A DNA stretch of 34,774 bases. Origin: Bacillota bacterium (GTDB taxonomy: Bacteria > Bacillota > Clostridia > Peptostreptococcales > Anaerovoracaceae). Location of the stretch: positions 1 to 34,774 of the forward strand of contig JAAWDM010000029.1 in assembly GCA_022793795.1 (NCBI GenBank), given 5' to 3'. Positions 8,542 through 15,318 of the stretch are shown here, in pieces; the stretch's first letter is position 1; the number at the start of each line of letters is the position of its first letter. A program made the translations under genes and the position numbers. The notes below the pieces were generated by a model that was not told the DNA's origin, ran no database searches, and worked only from the letters and a program-made list of their open reading frames with translations.

Positions 8542-8912
8542 TTAGCCAATCCGTGCACCACAAAACTACTTTCCTTGGGCATCGGTTGAATTTTTGTCAG
8601 ATAGTTCATCTCAATGAATGTATCATCGTCCGGCACATTAAAATGAGCCAAATAGATATACTTTTGCGTCGTTTCATTTTTATCAATAAAAAAATTATCC
8701 GTTATGCATTCAAACACATGCTTACGATTGCTTTCAACAGTAAGGTCATAAGTATCCAGATCCGCAGTATCGCTGCAAACCCAAAGGCAACGTTCCATCC
8801 TCTGAATCTGAATCTTTCCTCCAAAATCGTCCACATCTGCCGCAAGCACTGTCATCGGTATCATGCAAACGACCATCACTACATATAATAAAGATGCTAA
8901 AAACCTTTTCAT
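8520..8912 (-). CDS. Signal-peptide-bearing N-terminal part of the same split protein
   Basis: 130 residues from ATG 8912 (MKRFLASLLY), chosen because GGAGG lies 5 nt upstream, as for the gene starting at 5579. Residues 1-23 are a signal peptide ending VLA. The mature part is a beta-type segment of unknown family. It stops at TAG 8520-8522, directly after GTG AAA AAA. Shifting one base at this A6 run (8523-8528) continues the sequence as IEDEESNLYEFTYQLEND into the frame of 7156-8541. I therefore treat it as the first segment of one gene. Confidence 0.68.
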   Translation of the reverse strand: MKRFLASLLYVVMVVCMIPMTVLAADVDDFGGKIQIQRMERCLWVCSDTADLDTYDLTVESNRKHVFECITDNFFIDKNETTQKYIYLAHFNVPDDDTFIEMNYLTKIQPMPKESSFVVHGLANNLKVKK

Positions 8913-8967
8913 ATGAACCTCCATCCTTTTGTATAAATCACACGCATAAATACTCGCTGTCGCCTAC

Positions 8968-8995
8968 ATTATATACCAAATTATTACTTTTTCAA
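8968..8995 (-). promoter_or_regulatory. Promoter for the secreted/zinc-ribbon gene run
   Basis: Read on the minus strand: TTGAAA, a 16-nt spacer and TATAAT, about 55 nt upstream of ATG 8912. It is the only good promoter I see for the closely spaced minus-strand genes from 8912 to 2560, although the 230-nt gap at 6372-6601 may hold another. Confidence 0.6.
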
Positions 8996-9035
8996 AGTAT
9001 ATTTTCATATGGACCCTCAATTTCAAAATGGGGAT

Positions 9036-9311
9036 GTTGACACATTTTCTTCCAGCAGAGCTCTGAGTCAAAATTTTTGCCTTACTCCCTTTGCAAAATC
9101 CATGGTCACAGGGTGATTTCCAGGTCAGTTTTGACACATCTTTAAATCGCGGCCATCTGAGTCAACAAAATCGCCTCGAAACGTTGACTCATTTTCCAAA
9201 ACAAAGGGAGTGGTGTCAAAATTCCGCCTTTTGTTAGCTAAAAACCGCCCAAAATTGTAAAAATATAGGTGATTTTTTGACCAATTCAGCAAATTTGAAA
9301 AATGTGTCAAC
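9036..9311. repeat. 277-bp palindromic intergenic repeat, copy A (276 bp)
   Basis: The ends are GTTGACACATTTT and its inverse (AAAAATGTGTCAAC). Inside are several GACACA/TGTGTC and GAGTCAA/TTGACTC motifs. A 64-bp core at 9158-9221 has TGAGTCAAC, 16 nt, GTTGACTCA, then CAAAACAAAGGGAGT and GTGTCAAAA. An inverse of the CAAAGGGAGT part (CTTACTCCCTTTG) lies at about 9080-9094. Copies B (19893) and D (32698) have the same length and the same core offset. There is no ORF of note, no transposase and no obvious target duplication. It lies between the tRNA array and the promoter at 8968. Confidence 0.85.
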
Positions 9312-9372
9312 AAACAGGCCATGGAGTATTGCTGTGAAGCTGTGTATATCTTTGTCATCCGAAAACATATAC

Positions 9373-9401
9373 AAAAAAACAAGCGCTATCTCTAACGCTT
9401 G
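9373..9401 (-). terminator. Terminator of the tRNA array
   Basis: On the minus strand, CAAGCGTTA and TAGCGCTTG form a 9-bp stem with one G-T pair and a 4-nt loop, followed by T7. It lies 8 nt beyond the 3' end of tRNA-Cys. Confidence 0.85.
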
Positions 9402-9408
9402 CTTTCAC

Positions 9409-9483
<75 letters not shown>

Positions 9484-9532
9484 ATTTAGATTTTTACAGC
9501 TTCCCTGCCGAAACAAGAAAGCTGCGTTTGAT

Positions 9533-9609
9533 TGGCTAGGGTAGCAGGATTCGAACCCACGTATACAGGAGCCACAACCCTGGGTCTTAACCACTTGACG
9601 ATACCCACC
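9533..9609 (-). tRNA. tRNA-His (anticodon GTG), atypical acceptor end
   Basis: D-arm GTC/GAC, anticodon stem CCAGG/CCTGG (loop GTTGTGG region) and anticodon GTG are clear. The 5' acceptor strand is G(-1)-GTGGGTA, but the 3' strand reads TACCCTAG before CCA. Only five acceptor pairs form, and the expected C73 opposite G(-1) is G. The rest of the molecule looks normal. See findings. Confidence 0.85.
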
Positions 9610-9650
9610 ATACTAATCTGTCCATTATTTTCTATTTTATTCAAGAAAGT

Positions 9651-9727
9651 TGGCGACCTGGAACGGGCTCGAACCGTCGACCTCCAGCGTGACAGGCTGG
9701 CATTCTAACCAACTGAACTACCAGGCC
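9651..9727 (-). tRNA. tRNA-Asp (anticodon GTC)
   Basis: 77 nt with encoded CCA. The acceptor GGCCTGG pairs with CCAGGTC (one G-T). The anticodon loop CTGTCAC has stem CCAGC/GCTGG, and the T-arm ACGGG-type stem with TTCGAGC is present. Confidence 0.95.
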
Positions 9728-9740
9728 GCAATGCTTGTAT

Positions 9741-9838
9741 ATTTAGTGAATTACCGCGTTGTTGCTCGTCGCTTACTCGCTTGTGTACATCGGTACACGT
9801 CCTCGCTCGCTCCTTCCACGCCTTGCAATTCACTAAAT
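9741..9838. repeat. 98-bp palindromic repeat inside the tRNA array
   Basis: The ends ATTTAGTGAATT (9741-9752) and its inverse AATTCACTAAAT (9827-9838) are perfect, and the centre is the hairpin GTGTAC-atcg-GTACAC (9783-9798). It separates tRNA-Asp from tRNA-Val. Confidence 0.75.
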
Positions 9839-9852
9839 CTCCTGCGCATCTC

Positions 9853-9893
9853 TGCTTGTGTATTTAGTGAATTGCTGTGTTGTTGCTCGTCAC
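9853..9893. repeat. Partial direct copy of the left part of the 98-bp repeat
   Basis: TGCTTGTGTATTTAGTGAAT and the following GTTGTTGCTCGTC match 9732-9771 with a few differences, 121 nt downstream. It is cut off before the central hairpin, so it is a truncated second copy next to tRNA-Val. Confidence 0.7.
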
Positions 9894-9912
9894 GCGCAAT
9901 TCCTAAAAATAA

Positions 9913-9988
9913 TGGTGGGCGCTATAGGGCTCGAACCTATGACCCTCTGCTTGTAAGGCAGATGCTCTCCCAGCTGAGCTAAGCGCCC
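9913..9988 (-). tRNA. tRNA-Val (anticodon TAC)
   Basis: 76 nt with encoded CCA. Acceptor GGGCGCT/AGCGCCC, anticodon loop CTTACAA with stem CTGC/GCAG, and T-arm ATAGG-TTCGAGC-CCTAT are all well paired. Confidence 0.96.
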
Positions 9989-9993
9989 ATAAA

Positions 9994-10070
9994 TGGTAGC
10001 GGCGAGTGGAGTCGAACCACCGACCTTCCGGGTATGAACCGGACGCTCTAGCCAACTAAGCTACACCGCC
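9994..10070 (-). tRNA. tRNA-Met, elongator type (anticodon CAT)
   Basis: 77 nt with encoded CCA. Acceptor GGCGGTG/CGCCGCT region, anticodon loop TTCATAC, and T-arm GGTGG-TTCGACT-CCACT. A paired position 1-72 and the lack of the GGG/CCC anticodon-stem run argue for elongator rather than initiator Met. It is the first gene of the array after the promoter. Confidence 0.92.
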
Positions 10071-10115
10071 ATATGTCAGTAAATCAAGAATCGACACTTA
10101 ATCACTGCAAGAAAT

Positions 10116-10144
10116 ATATTACCAAAATCCTACTCTATTGTCAA
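10116..10144 (-). promoter_or_regulatory. Strong promoter of the tRNA array
   Basis: On the minus strand: TTGACA, exactly 17 nt, TATA-type TAATAT, ending about 45 nt upstream of tRNA-Met. It overlaps the end of the broken GNAT reading frame. Confidence 0.85.
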
Positions 10145-10493
10145 CATCTTTTTTCCTTAAACTGAGCAAAACTTCATGAAAATTTATGTCCGTCCATGGT
10201 TTCATGCCTGCCCCTCCCCTGCATCGGTGCTCCTTCTCCACATATAGCGCGCAGACATTGGGCGTCAAATCCTTCCGATCATGAAAATCGTTTTCTATGA
10301 CCCCGACACCGCCAATAATCCCATCTTTATATTTTGCAAGGTACCATTGAGGCACGCTCCCTACATTTTCCAAGCGCTCCCCAATGCTTTCCTCATAAGC
10401 TGCAAGAGGAATGTTCCACTTAGAATGAAACCATGCCGCCGCCGTCTCTGCCATCTCCTTCTGCTCTCTGATTTTCAGAATTTCAATAAACGC
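10119..10493 (-). pseudogene. GNAT-family acetyltransferase, truncated
   Basis: The frame is open from 10493 to a TAG at 10119. The readable part (LKIREQKEMAETAAAWFHSK, then VPQWYLAKYKDGIIGGVGVI, NDFHDRKDLTPNVCALYVEK, HRCRG) has the N-terminal half of a GNAT N-acetyltransferase up to the start of the acetyl-CoA-binding motif (usually RxxGxG/A). After HRCRGGAGM the sequence changes to an unrelated tail (KPWTDINFHEVLLSLRKKDV) that runs into the tRNA promoter. The usual C-terminal half is missing. The upstream end also lacks a good start: the frame reaches a TAG at 10494-10496 before a normal start codon, with ATG 10454 internal to homology. It is most likely a decayed gene. Confidence 0.7.
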
Positions 10494-10581
10494 CTACTCC
10501 TCTTCTCTTTACGAATATCATACCATGACGTCCTAAGCCTTTCAAGGTCATATAAAAAAACAAACTCAATGTGAGAGAAAT

Positions 10582-10612
10582 CCCCTGTTAACCCGTCTAA
10601 TAGTTAAAGGGG
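10582..10612. promoter_or_regulatory. Inverted repeat with an ECF-type -10 in its loop
   Basis: CCCCTGTTAAC (10582-10592) and GTTAAAGGGG (10603-10612) are inverse repeats with one bulged base. The loop holds CCGTCTAATA, which resembles the CGTC-type -10 of ECF promoters. The expected -35 position (about 10571-10576) reads GTGAGA, not a good match, so promoter function is tentative. It lies 30 nt upstream of an ECF sigma gene. The remainder of 10494-10642 shows nothing else. Confidence 0.4.
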
Positions 10613-10642
10613 AAAACAGAAACGCAAGAAGGAGGGAACAAA

Positions 10643-11209
10643 ATGGATTATGGCGCCAAATGTTATGACCGTTTCCTGGCAGGCGATGACAACGGACTGG
10701 TGGAAATCATCAGGGACTACAAAGACGGGCTCATGCTTTACATGAATGGATTTTCCAAAGACATCTACATTGCGGAAGAACTGACAGAGGAAACCTTTGT
10801 CAAATTGGTGGTGAAGAGGCCCAAATATCATGGAAAGAGTTCCTTTAAAACCTGGCTGTACGCCATCGGCCGCAATGTGGCCATGGACTATTTCAGACAT
10901 CACCCATCTATGACTTCTCTGTCCGGCCAAAGCGCGCAGGCCGTCATAGAGATGACCGCGGCAGAAAAAAGTCTGGAAGCCGCCTACATTATGGATGAAC
11001 AGAAACTGGCCCTCCACCATGCCCTAAAAAAACTGAAAACCGAATATCGACAGGCCCTATACCTGTCCTATTTTGAAGGCTTCCAAAACGGTCAAATTGC
11101 AACAATCATGAAAAAGAACAAACGCCAGGTGGAAAACCTTCTTTATCGCGGAAAACAATCTCTAAAAACAGAACTTGAAAAGGAGGGATTTATCTATGAA
11201 GAGTTATGA
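10643..11209 (+). CDS. ECF-type RNA polymerase sigma factor
   Basis: 188 residues. Region 2 spans about residues 20-90 (AEELTEETFVKLVVKRPKYH, SFKTWLYAIGRNVAMDYFRH, the promoter-melting and -10-binding helices). Region 4 spans about 125-180 (LALHHALKKLKTEYRQALYL, then an HTH around FQNGQIATIMKKNKRQVENL, LLYRGKQSLK). There is no region 1 or 3, as is usual for extracytoplasmic-function sigma factors. GGAGGG upstream of ATG 10643 fixes the start. It overlaps the next gene by 14 nt, so the two are translationally coupled, and that gene is the likely anti-sigma partner. Confidence 0.9.
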   Translation: MDYGAKCYDRFLAGDDNGLVEIIRDYKDGLMLYMNGFSKDIYIAEELTEETFVKLVVKRPKYHGKSSFKTWLYAIGRNVAMDYFRHHPSMTSLSGQSAQAVIEMTAAEKSLEAAYIMDEQKLALHHALKKLKTEYRQALYLSYFEGFQNGQIATIMKKNKRQVENLLYRGKQSLKTELEKEGFIYEEL

Positions 11210-11963
11210 AGAAATGGCAGCATGTGTATTTCAGCGGAGCAGCGAAATCCTGACAGCCAAAAAACAACGTCGAAAAAACATATATAAAGCTGCAACTGCC
11301 CTGTCCTGTCTATGCCTTGTCTTTTTTGTGGCCATCGGTATATGGCAAAACCAGGTTTCCCAGGAAAATCCGCCGGTTAAAGGTTTTTTTGACGCCAACA
11401 ATCCCGATGTCAGCAATCCCGATGCATCGGATACTTTCATTGTCAACACCTTAGAGCCATCTGTAATGACATCCGCAGATATGGACGTGCAATACAATTC
11501 CTACGAAAAGCTGCCCTATGATGTCTGGCAGACTGTCATCAGCAAGTTTCAGGATTTTACAGGTATAGCCTTTGACGATTTTAACGCCAGACTGCCGGAA
11601 ACCTTTGACTGGAACTTTTACTCCTTGTCCACCCGTGGCTACAAAGACGACGGTCTGCCCGATGAATACAAAATTCACGACTATGTGTTTGAAGGATTTA
11701 AAAACCCTGGCTCAGAACATGAGAAACATGCCGTCGTCGCCCTCTGTCCCACGGAAGCGCCTCTTCGCGACTGTATTATTGTTTCCGAAGATGAAGACAA
11801 CATCAAACCATCCAATATCAACGGCGTTCAGGTCACAATCCTTCAATGCAACGCTACCTATTTATGCACTTTCTCCCATCAAGGAATCAACTACGATATC
11901 GAGACACAAAACTTAAATCCGGAGGAGTTAAAGGAACTTTTGACTGGAATCTTGGGTGCGTAA
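11196..11963 (+). CDS. Putative anti-sigma factor, membrane-anchored
   Basis: 255 residues from ATG 11196, chosen because AGGAGG lies at 11181-11186; the longer in-frame version has no ribosome binding site. The short cytoplasmic N-terminus (MKSYEEMAACVFQRSSEILT and following basic residues) precedes one transmembrane span at about residues 33-55 (AATALSCLCLVFFVAIGIW). The external part of about 200 residues is of no family I recognise. A small N-terminal cytoplasmic segment, one membrane span and a sensor domain, encoded directly after an ECF sigma gene with overlap, is the classic anti-sigma layout, although no zinc-binding HxxxCxxC motif is present. The partner assignment rests on context. 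Confidence 0.65.
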   Translation: MKSYEEMAACVFQRSSEILTAKKQRRKNIYKAATALSCLCLVFFVAIGIWQNQVSQENPPVKGFFDANNPDVSNPDASDTFIVNTLEPSVMTSADMDVQYNSYEKLPYDVWQTVISKFQDFTGIAFDDFNARLPETFDWNFYSLSTRGYKDDGLPDEYKIHDYVFEGFKNPGSEHEKHAVVALCPTEAPLRDCIIVSEDEDNIKPSNINGVQVTILQCNATYLCTFSHQGINYDIETQNLNPEELKELLTGILGA

Positions 11964-12039
11964 CATTCTCTGCAAGGTTGATAGATAGTTCTGAATATAT
12001 ATTCTTATTATCAAATATTCTTTCTGCCCATATTTTCCC

Positions 12040-12079
12040 AATTCGGCCTTTTTGCTGTATATATCAAAAAGACCGAATT
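12040..12079. terminator. Long hairpin after the sigma operon, possible terminator
   Basis: AATTCGGCCTTTTTG and CAAAAAGACCGAATT pair over 15 bp with one G-T, with a 10-nt loop. The right arm is followed only by TTTCTTC, so termination is less certain than for the GC-rich hairpin 25 nt further on. Confidence 0.5.
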
Positions 12080-12103
12080 TCTTCACAATATTATCACATT
12101 GAC

Positions 12104-12141
12104 AAGGGCGGCGGCGCCGGGCGATTGGCGCCGCCGCCCTT
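12104..12141. terminator. GC-rich terminator between convergent genes
   Basis: AAGGGCGGCGGCGCC and GGCGCCGCCGCCCTT form a perfect 15-bp stem with an 8-nt loop, followed on the plus strand by TTCTTCTTT. It separates the plus-strand sigma operon from the minus-strand permease gene ending at 12148. Confidence 0.85.
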
Positions 12142-12147
12142 TCTTCT

Positions 12148-13503
12148 TTATAAATATCTTACCCAGATGGACACCATAGAAATTAAAAGCACGATAATGC
12201 TGGCCGGCGCCATGAACTTGCAATATCTGCCCCAGGTCACAGGATGCCCCTCTTTTGCAGCCACAGAAGTACCCACCACATTGGCCGAAGCGCCAATCGG
12301 GGTGGCGCTGCCGCCGATATCCGTTCCCATGGCCAGCGACCAGGCCAAAACAGAAAGATCCACCCCTTGAGCAGCCGCCAAACTCTTAATCACCGGAATC
12401 ATGGTAGCCGCAAACGGAATGTTGTCTACAAAGGCGCTGGCAATACCTGAAATCCAAATGATAATCGCTATCATCACTATCAGGTTACCGCCGCTGATCT
12501 TGCCGATAAATCCAGCAATTACCTCTAAAATTCCTGTCTGTTCCAATCCGCCTACCACGATGAACAAGCCGATAAAAAACAGTAGCGTCTTATAATCTAT
12601 CCCTTTTAACAGATGACCGGCGCCCTTGCCTGCCGCCAGCAAAGTGAGCAGCGCGATAAATACCCCGATGGAGGCCACCGTCAGCCCTGTCTGTGCATGG
12701 GTGACTAGAAGGACCACAGCAATGAAAAATATGAAGGTACAGATGATAAATCCCCGCATACTTACAATCATTTTAGAAGGGTTTGGATATGCCGACGGTT
12801 TCAACACCCTATGGCTTTTTGGTTTTAATTCTCTGCGGAAACAGAAGTAAAAGAATACCACGGAAAACACCAGGGAAATTCCTGCAATCACACCTGTGTT
12901 GGATGCAAAATCACTGAAAGAATATCCCAGAGAGGTTCCGATGATAATATTAGGCGGATCTCCACACATGGTAGCTGAACCACCCAGATTGGCACAGAAA
13001 ATCTCCGAAAGTATCATGGGTATGGGATCAAAATGCAAAGTGTGAGCCAGTTCCACTGTCACTGATGCCAAAAACAGAATCACAGTGATACTGTCAATGA
13101 ACATGGAAAGTCCCGCTGAAATCACCATAAAGGCGATAAAGATGGGAATTATCCTGAAATGCACCAATTTTGCCAACGTGATACATAACCACCGGAAAAA
13201 TCCCACGGCAGCCATGCCTTCCACCATAATCATCATTCCTGCGATGAAAATGATGGTAGCCCAGTTGATACCGCTGGAACTCTCTCCGCTTGTCCCAACA
13301 TGATACCAGAATTCCCTAGTAAAAATCGTATGTAAATTGAGGGTCTCTATGATGGCCTCCGTACTGTGCATGCAAAGTCCAAAGACAAAAACCAACGTAG
13401 CGCCTCCGCTCATCAGAGTAATCCACTGTCTTTCAAATTTATCAACCATAATCAGGATGAACATCACAATGAAAATGCCCATCGCCATAACTTGTGCTAC
13501 CAT
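12148..13503 (-). CDS. ArsB/NhaD-type (ion transporter superfamily) permease
   Basis: 451 residues, almost wholly hydrophobic, with about 11-12 membrane spans. The motif CGDPPNIIIGTSLG at about residues 178-191 and its second-half counterpart (TDIGGSATPIGASANVVGTS) are the re-entrant, substrate-binding hairpins typical of the ArsB/NhaD and SLC13-like ion transporter superfamily. The substrate could be Na+/H+, arsenite or an organic or inorganic anion; sequence by eye does not decide. No arsR or arsC neighbour is present. GGAGG lies 8 nt before ATG 13503. The promoter region carries an unusual phased TTAAC array, which suggests specific activation, possibly by a PhoP/OmpR-type regulator. Confidence 0.82.
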   Translation of the reverse strand: MVAQVMAMGIFIVMFILIMVDKFERQWITLMSGGATLVFVFGLCMHSTEAIIETLNLHTIFTREFWYHVGTSGESSSGINWATIIFIAGMMIMVEGMAAVGFFRWLCITLAKLVHFRIIPIFIAFMVISAGLSMFIDSITVILFLASVTVELAHTLHFDPIPMILSEIFCANLGGSATMCGDPPNIIIGTSLGYSFSDFASNTGVIAGISLVFSVVFFYFCFRRELKPKSHRVLKPSAYPNPSKMIVSMRGFIICTFIFFIAVVLLVTHAQTGLTVASIGVFIALLTLLAAGKGAGHLLKGIDYKTLLFFIGLFIVVGGLEQTGILEVIAGFIGKISGGNLIVMIAIIIWISGIASAFVDNIPFAATMIPVIKSLAAAQGVDLSVLAWSLAMGTDIGGSATPIGASANVVGTSVAAKEGHPVTWGRYCKFMAPASIIVLLISMVSIWVRYL

Positions 13504-13578
13504 AATACTACCTCCTGCTGTTTCTTCTACTATGTACTGTAGTTATCTGTCCCCTATCATCCTGAAACAACAGGTTTC

Positions 13579-13606
13579 ATTATAGCACAATCTTAACGGT
13601 TTTCAA
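13579..13606 (-). promoter_or_regulatory. Promoter of the permease gene
   Basis: On the minus strand: TTGAAA, 16 nt, TATAAT. The first TTAAC repeat lies in the spacer and the rest extend upstream of the -35. A short inverted repeat (CCTG-N6-CAGG, 13561-13574) lies just downstream of the -10. Confidence 0.65.
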
Positions 13607-13690
13607 TTCTATTTTAACATTTCGTTAACCAATGTTACGTTTCTTAACAGTTTCTTATCTAACGTTAACATTTATTTAATCTATGTTAAA
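13593..13690. promoter_or_regulatory. Helically phased TTAAC-type repeat array
   Basis: Pentamers start at 13593, 13614, 13625, 13644 and 13665 (TTAAC exactly), with variants at 13635 (TTACG), 13655 (TTATC), 13676 (TTAAT) and 13686 (TTAAA). The steps are 21, 11, 10, 9, 11, 10, 11 and 10 bp, close to multiples of one helical turn. The layout resembles the TTAACA direct repeats with an 11-bp period bound by PhoP in Bacillus. Confidence 0.6.
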
Positions 13691-13721
13691 AAAACTGCCG
13701 CCAATCAAGTTATGGCGGCAG
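13688..13721 (-). terminator. Terminator of the sigma/RsiV/DHHW operon
   Basis: On the minus strand, CTGCCGCCA and TGGCGGCAG form a perfect 9-bp stem with a 9-nt loop, followed by T7. It lies 26 nt after the stop codon of the DHHW gene. Confidence 0.93.
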
Positions 13722-13746
13722 GCTCATTGTCAATTCAAAATTTTCT

Positions 13747-15285
13747 TTAAATAATCTGTGTCAACTTTCCCACCAGGTAATCGCTGCGAATCATGGAAAG
13801 ATTGTTAAAGAAGTACACATCGTCCACCTTTTTCTCCTTGGCCAGTTTGATTAAATTCCCTGCCCAGTAGCGATAGTCCACCACATAAATCTTTTCATAG
13901 TGATCCACCAGGAACGGTACCAACGCATTACCGAAGGACTCCTTTACCACGATACAGCTAGAACCATCGGTCAAATCCTCATTGGTAATCTCTGTGAAAG
14001 GGTTATCCCCTGCAATAAAGGCGCTGTATTTCATAGACGCCCCATAATCGCTGACATCGTGAATCACATCCCAATTATAAGTTTTTCCGTCAGTAGCTGT
14101 GTAGGCCAGAGAGGTATTTTCACTGACCGGATAGTAAACCCGCACATCGTCGGGATTCTTCTTCAACGCCTTGCTCTCGTTGGTGTCCTTATAGAAGGAC
14201 CCTAGGAACCCTGCAAAATCTTTAGTTTCATGTTCATCCTTGGAAATCGGTATCAGACCCTTGGCATCGCACAGGACTTCGTAGGCGTAGTAGGCTCCAT
14301 CAGCGGTCCAGTGATGGTCCGTACGGAAATAGATATATTCGTCCCGGTGAGTCATGAGATTTTCGTATGGGTTGATCACCGTCACATTATCCTTCATCAT
14401 AGCCGTGAGTTTTTCCAACGCCTTCTTCTGATTGCTGGAAGAAATCTCTCCATAGAGTTTGTCCGGTAGGGTGATGCCGGAGCTTAAAGGAATCATCAGG
14501 GTGTGAACCTTGCTGACTCCATCTAAGGCCTTGGCCGTCTTATTGACAGCCGACGCATACTTTTTCCCGGTTCCCTCAGTAAAGGAGTAAAGCTCATAGG
14601 CTGTATCGCCCACAGCCACTACATTGCCGTAATCCATCAGCTTTCCCTTTTTTTCAATGACCGGATAAGATTCCACATTGACATTCTTATCCTGGGTCGC
14701 CTCCTCCCCATCGCCATCTTGAGACTCGCCGTCCTGATTGTCCCCATCGCCTTCCTGTCCCTCATTATCGGACGGCTGGTCAGGGTCATCCTCCCCTTTA
14801 TGGTTCTCAAAATATTCGTCGATAAACTTCTGGGCTCCTTCATCTTCTGTGATGCAGAAAGCCACATAGCGGCCCTTTTGCACAATCACCGCCTTATCGA
14901 TTTTGGCAGCCTCCTCTGGGATATAGTCCTCAAAAGAATGTTTTAAATCATCTTTATAGCTTTCCACTGCTGCAAGAACCTTCTCCCCATCTTTCACGTT
15001 TTGGGCCGTAAAAATCCCTAGGTGATCGGCAAAGGATCCGGCGCCCATATATAGGATGGCATCAGTCTCCGTCTCAAAGGTAAAGAAACTTCCAATCCCC
15101 TCTTCCTTTACCTGATAGAGCTGGCAATCGAACTCAATCTGCTCCAGGGCCTGCTTTACAAAATCCTTTTCATCGATGGCATAGGACTCCGTCTTATCGC
15201 CGCCGCACCCACAAAGGGCGCAAACCAGCGCTGCCATACAAAACAGTACACATATATATTTTACAACTTTCTTACCTGATCTCAC
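13747..15285 (-). CDS. Lipoprotein fusing a DUF4358-like domain to a DHHW (AlgX/AlgJ-like) domain
   Basis: 512 residues from GTG 15285, with AAGGAG upstream. A lipoprotein signal ends in LCGC, with Cys27 the likely lipid-modified residue. Residues about 35-170 look like DUF4358 (short alpha/beta, KDFVKQALEQIEF to RYVAFCIT). A strongly acidic Asp/Gln/Gly linker runs from about 175 to 205. The rest is a DHHW-family domain, with RTDHHWT (DHHW at 323-326) and VVKESFGNALVPFL (Ser450) as the likely His/Asp and Ser elements of an SGNH-like fold. Proteins of this type help O-acetylate exported polysaccharides, usually beside an MBOAT acyltransferase; none is nearby. It is the third gene of the ECF/RsiV operon, 33 nt after rsiV. 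Confidence 0.8.
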   Translation of the reverse strand: MRSGKKVVKYICVLFCMAALVCALCGCGGDKTESYAIDEKDFVKQALEQIEFDCQLYQVKEEGIGSFFTFETETDAILYMGAGSFADHLGIFTAQNVKDGEKVLAAVESYKDDLKHSFEDYIPEEAAKIDKAVIVQKGRYVAFCITEDEGAQKFIDEYFENHKGEDDPDQPSDNEGQEGDGDNQDGESQDGDGEEATQDKNVNVESYPVIEKKGKLMDYGNVVAVGDTAYELYSFTEGTGKKYASAVNKTAKALDGVSKVHTLMIPLSSGITLPDKLYGEISSSNQKKALEKLTAMMKDNVTVINPYENLMTHRDEYIYFRTDHHWTADGAYYAYEVLCDAKGLIPISKDEHETKDFAGFLGSFYKDTNESKALKKNPDDVRVYYPVSENTSLAYTATDGKTYNWDVIHDVSDYGASMKYSAFIAGDNPFTEITNEDLTDGSSCIVVKESFGNALVPFLVDHYEKIYVVDYRYWAGNLIKLAKEKKVDDVYFFNNLSMIRSDYLVGKLTQII

Positions 15286-15318
15286 TTCTACTCTTTCTCC
15301 TTGTAACGTTCATGATTG

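Noticed and set aside
9036..9311. CRISPR array or phage attachment site as an explanation for the 277-bp repeats
   Set aside because: The internal motifs are not regularly spaced direct repeats with unique spacers, and there are no cas or integrase genes.
9650..9982. Plus-strand ORF of 110 codons across the tRNA array
   Set aside because: It runs through tRNA-Asp, a repeat and tRNA-Val; the sequence is explained by the RNA genes.
12040..12079. Small RNA gene after the sigma operon
   Set aside because: The hairpin is simple and lies where a terminator is expected; no promoter is visible just upstream.
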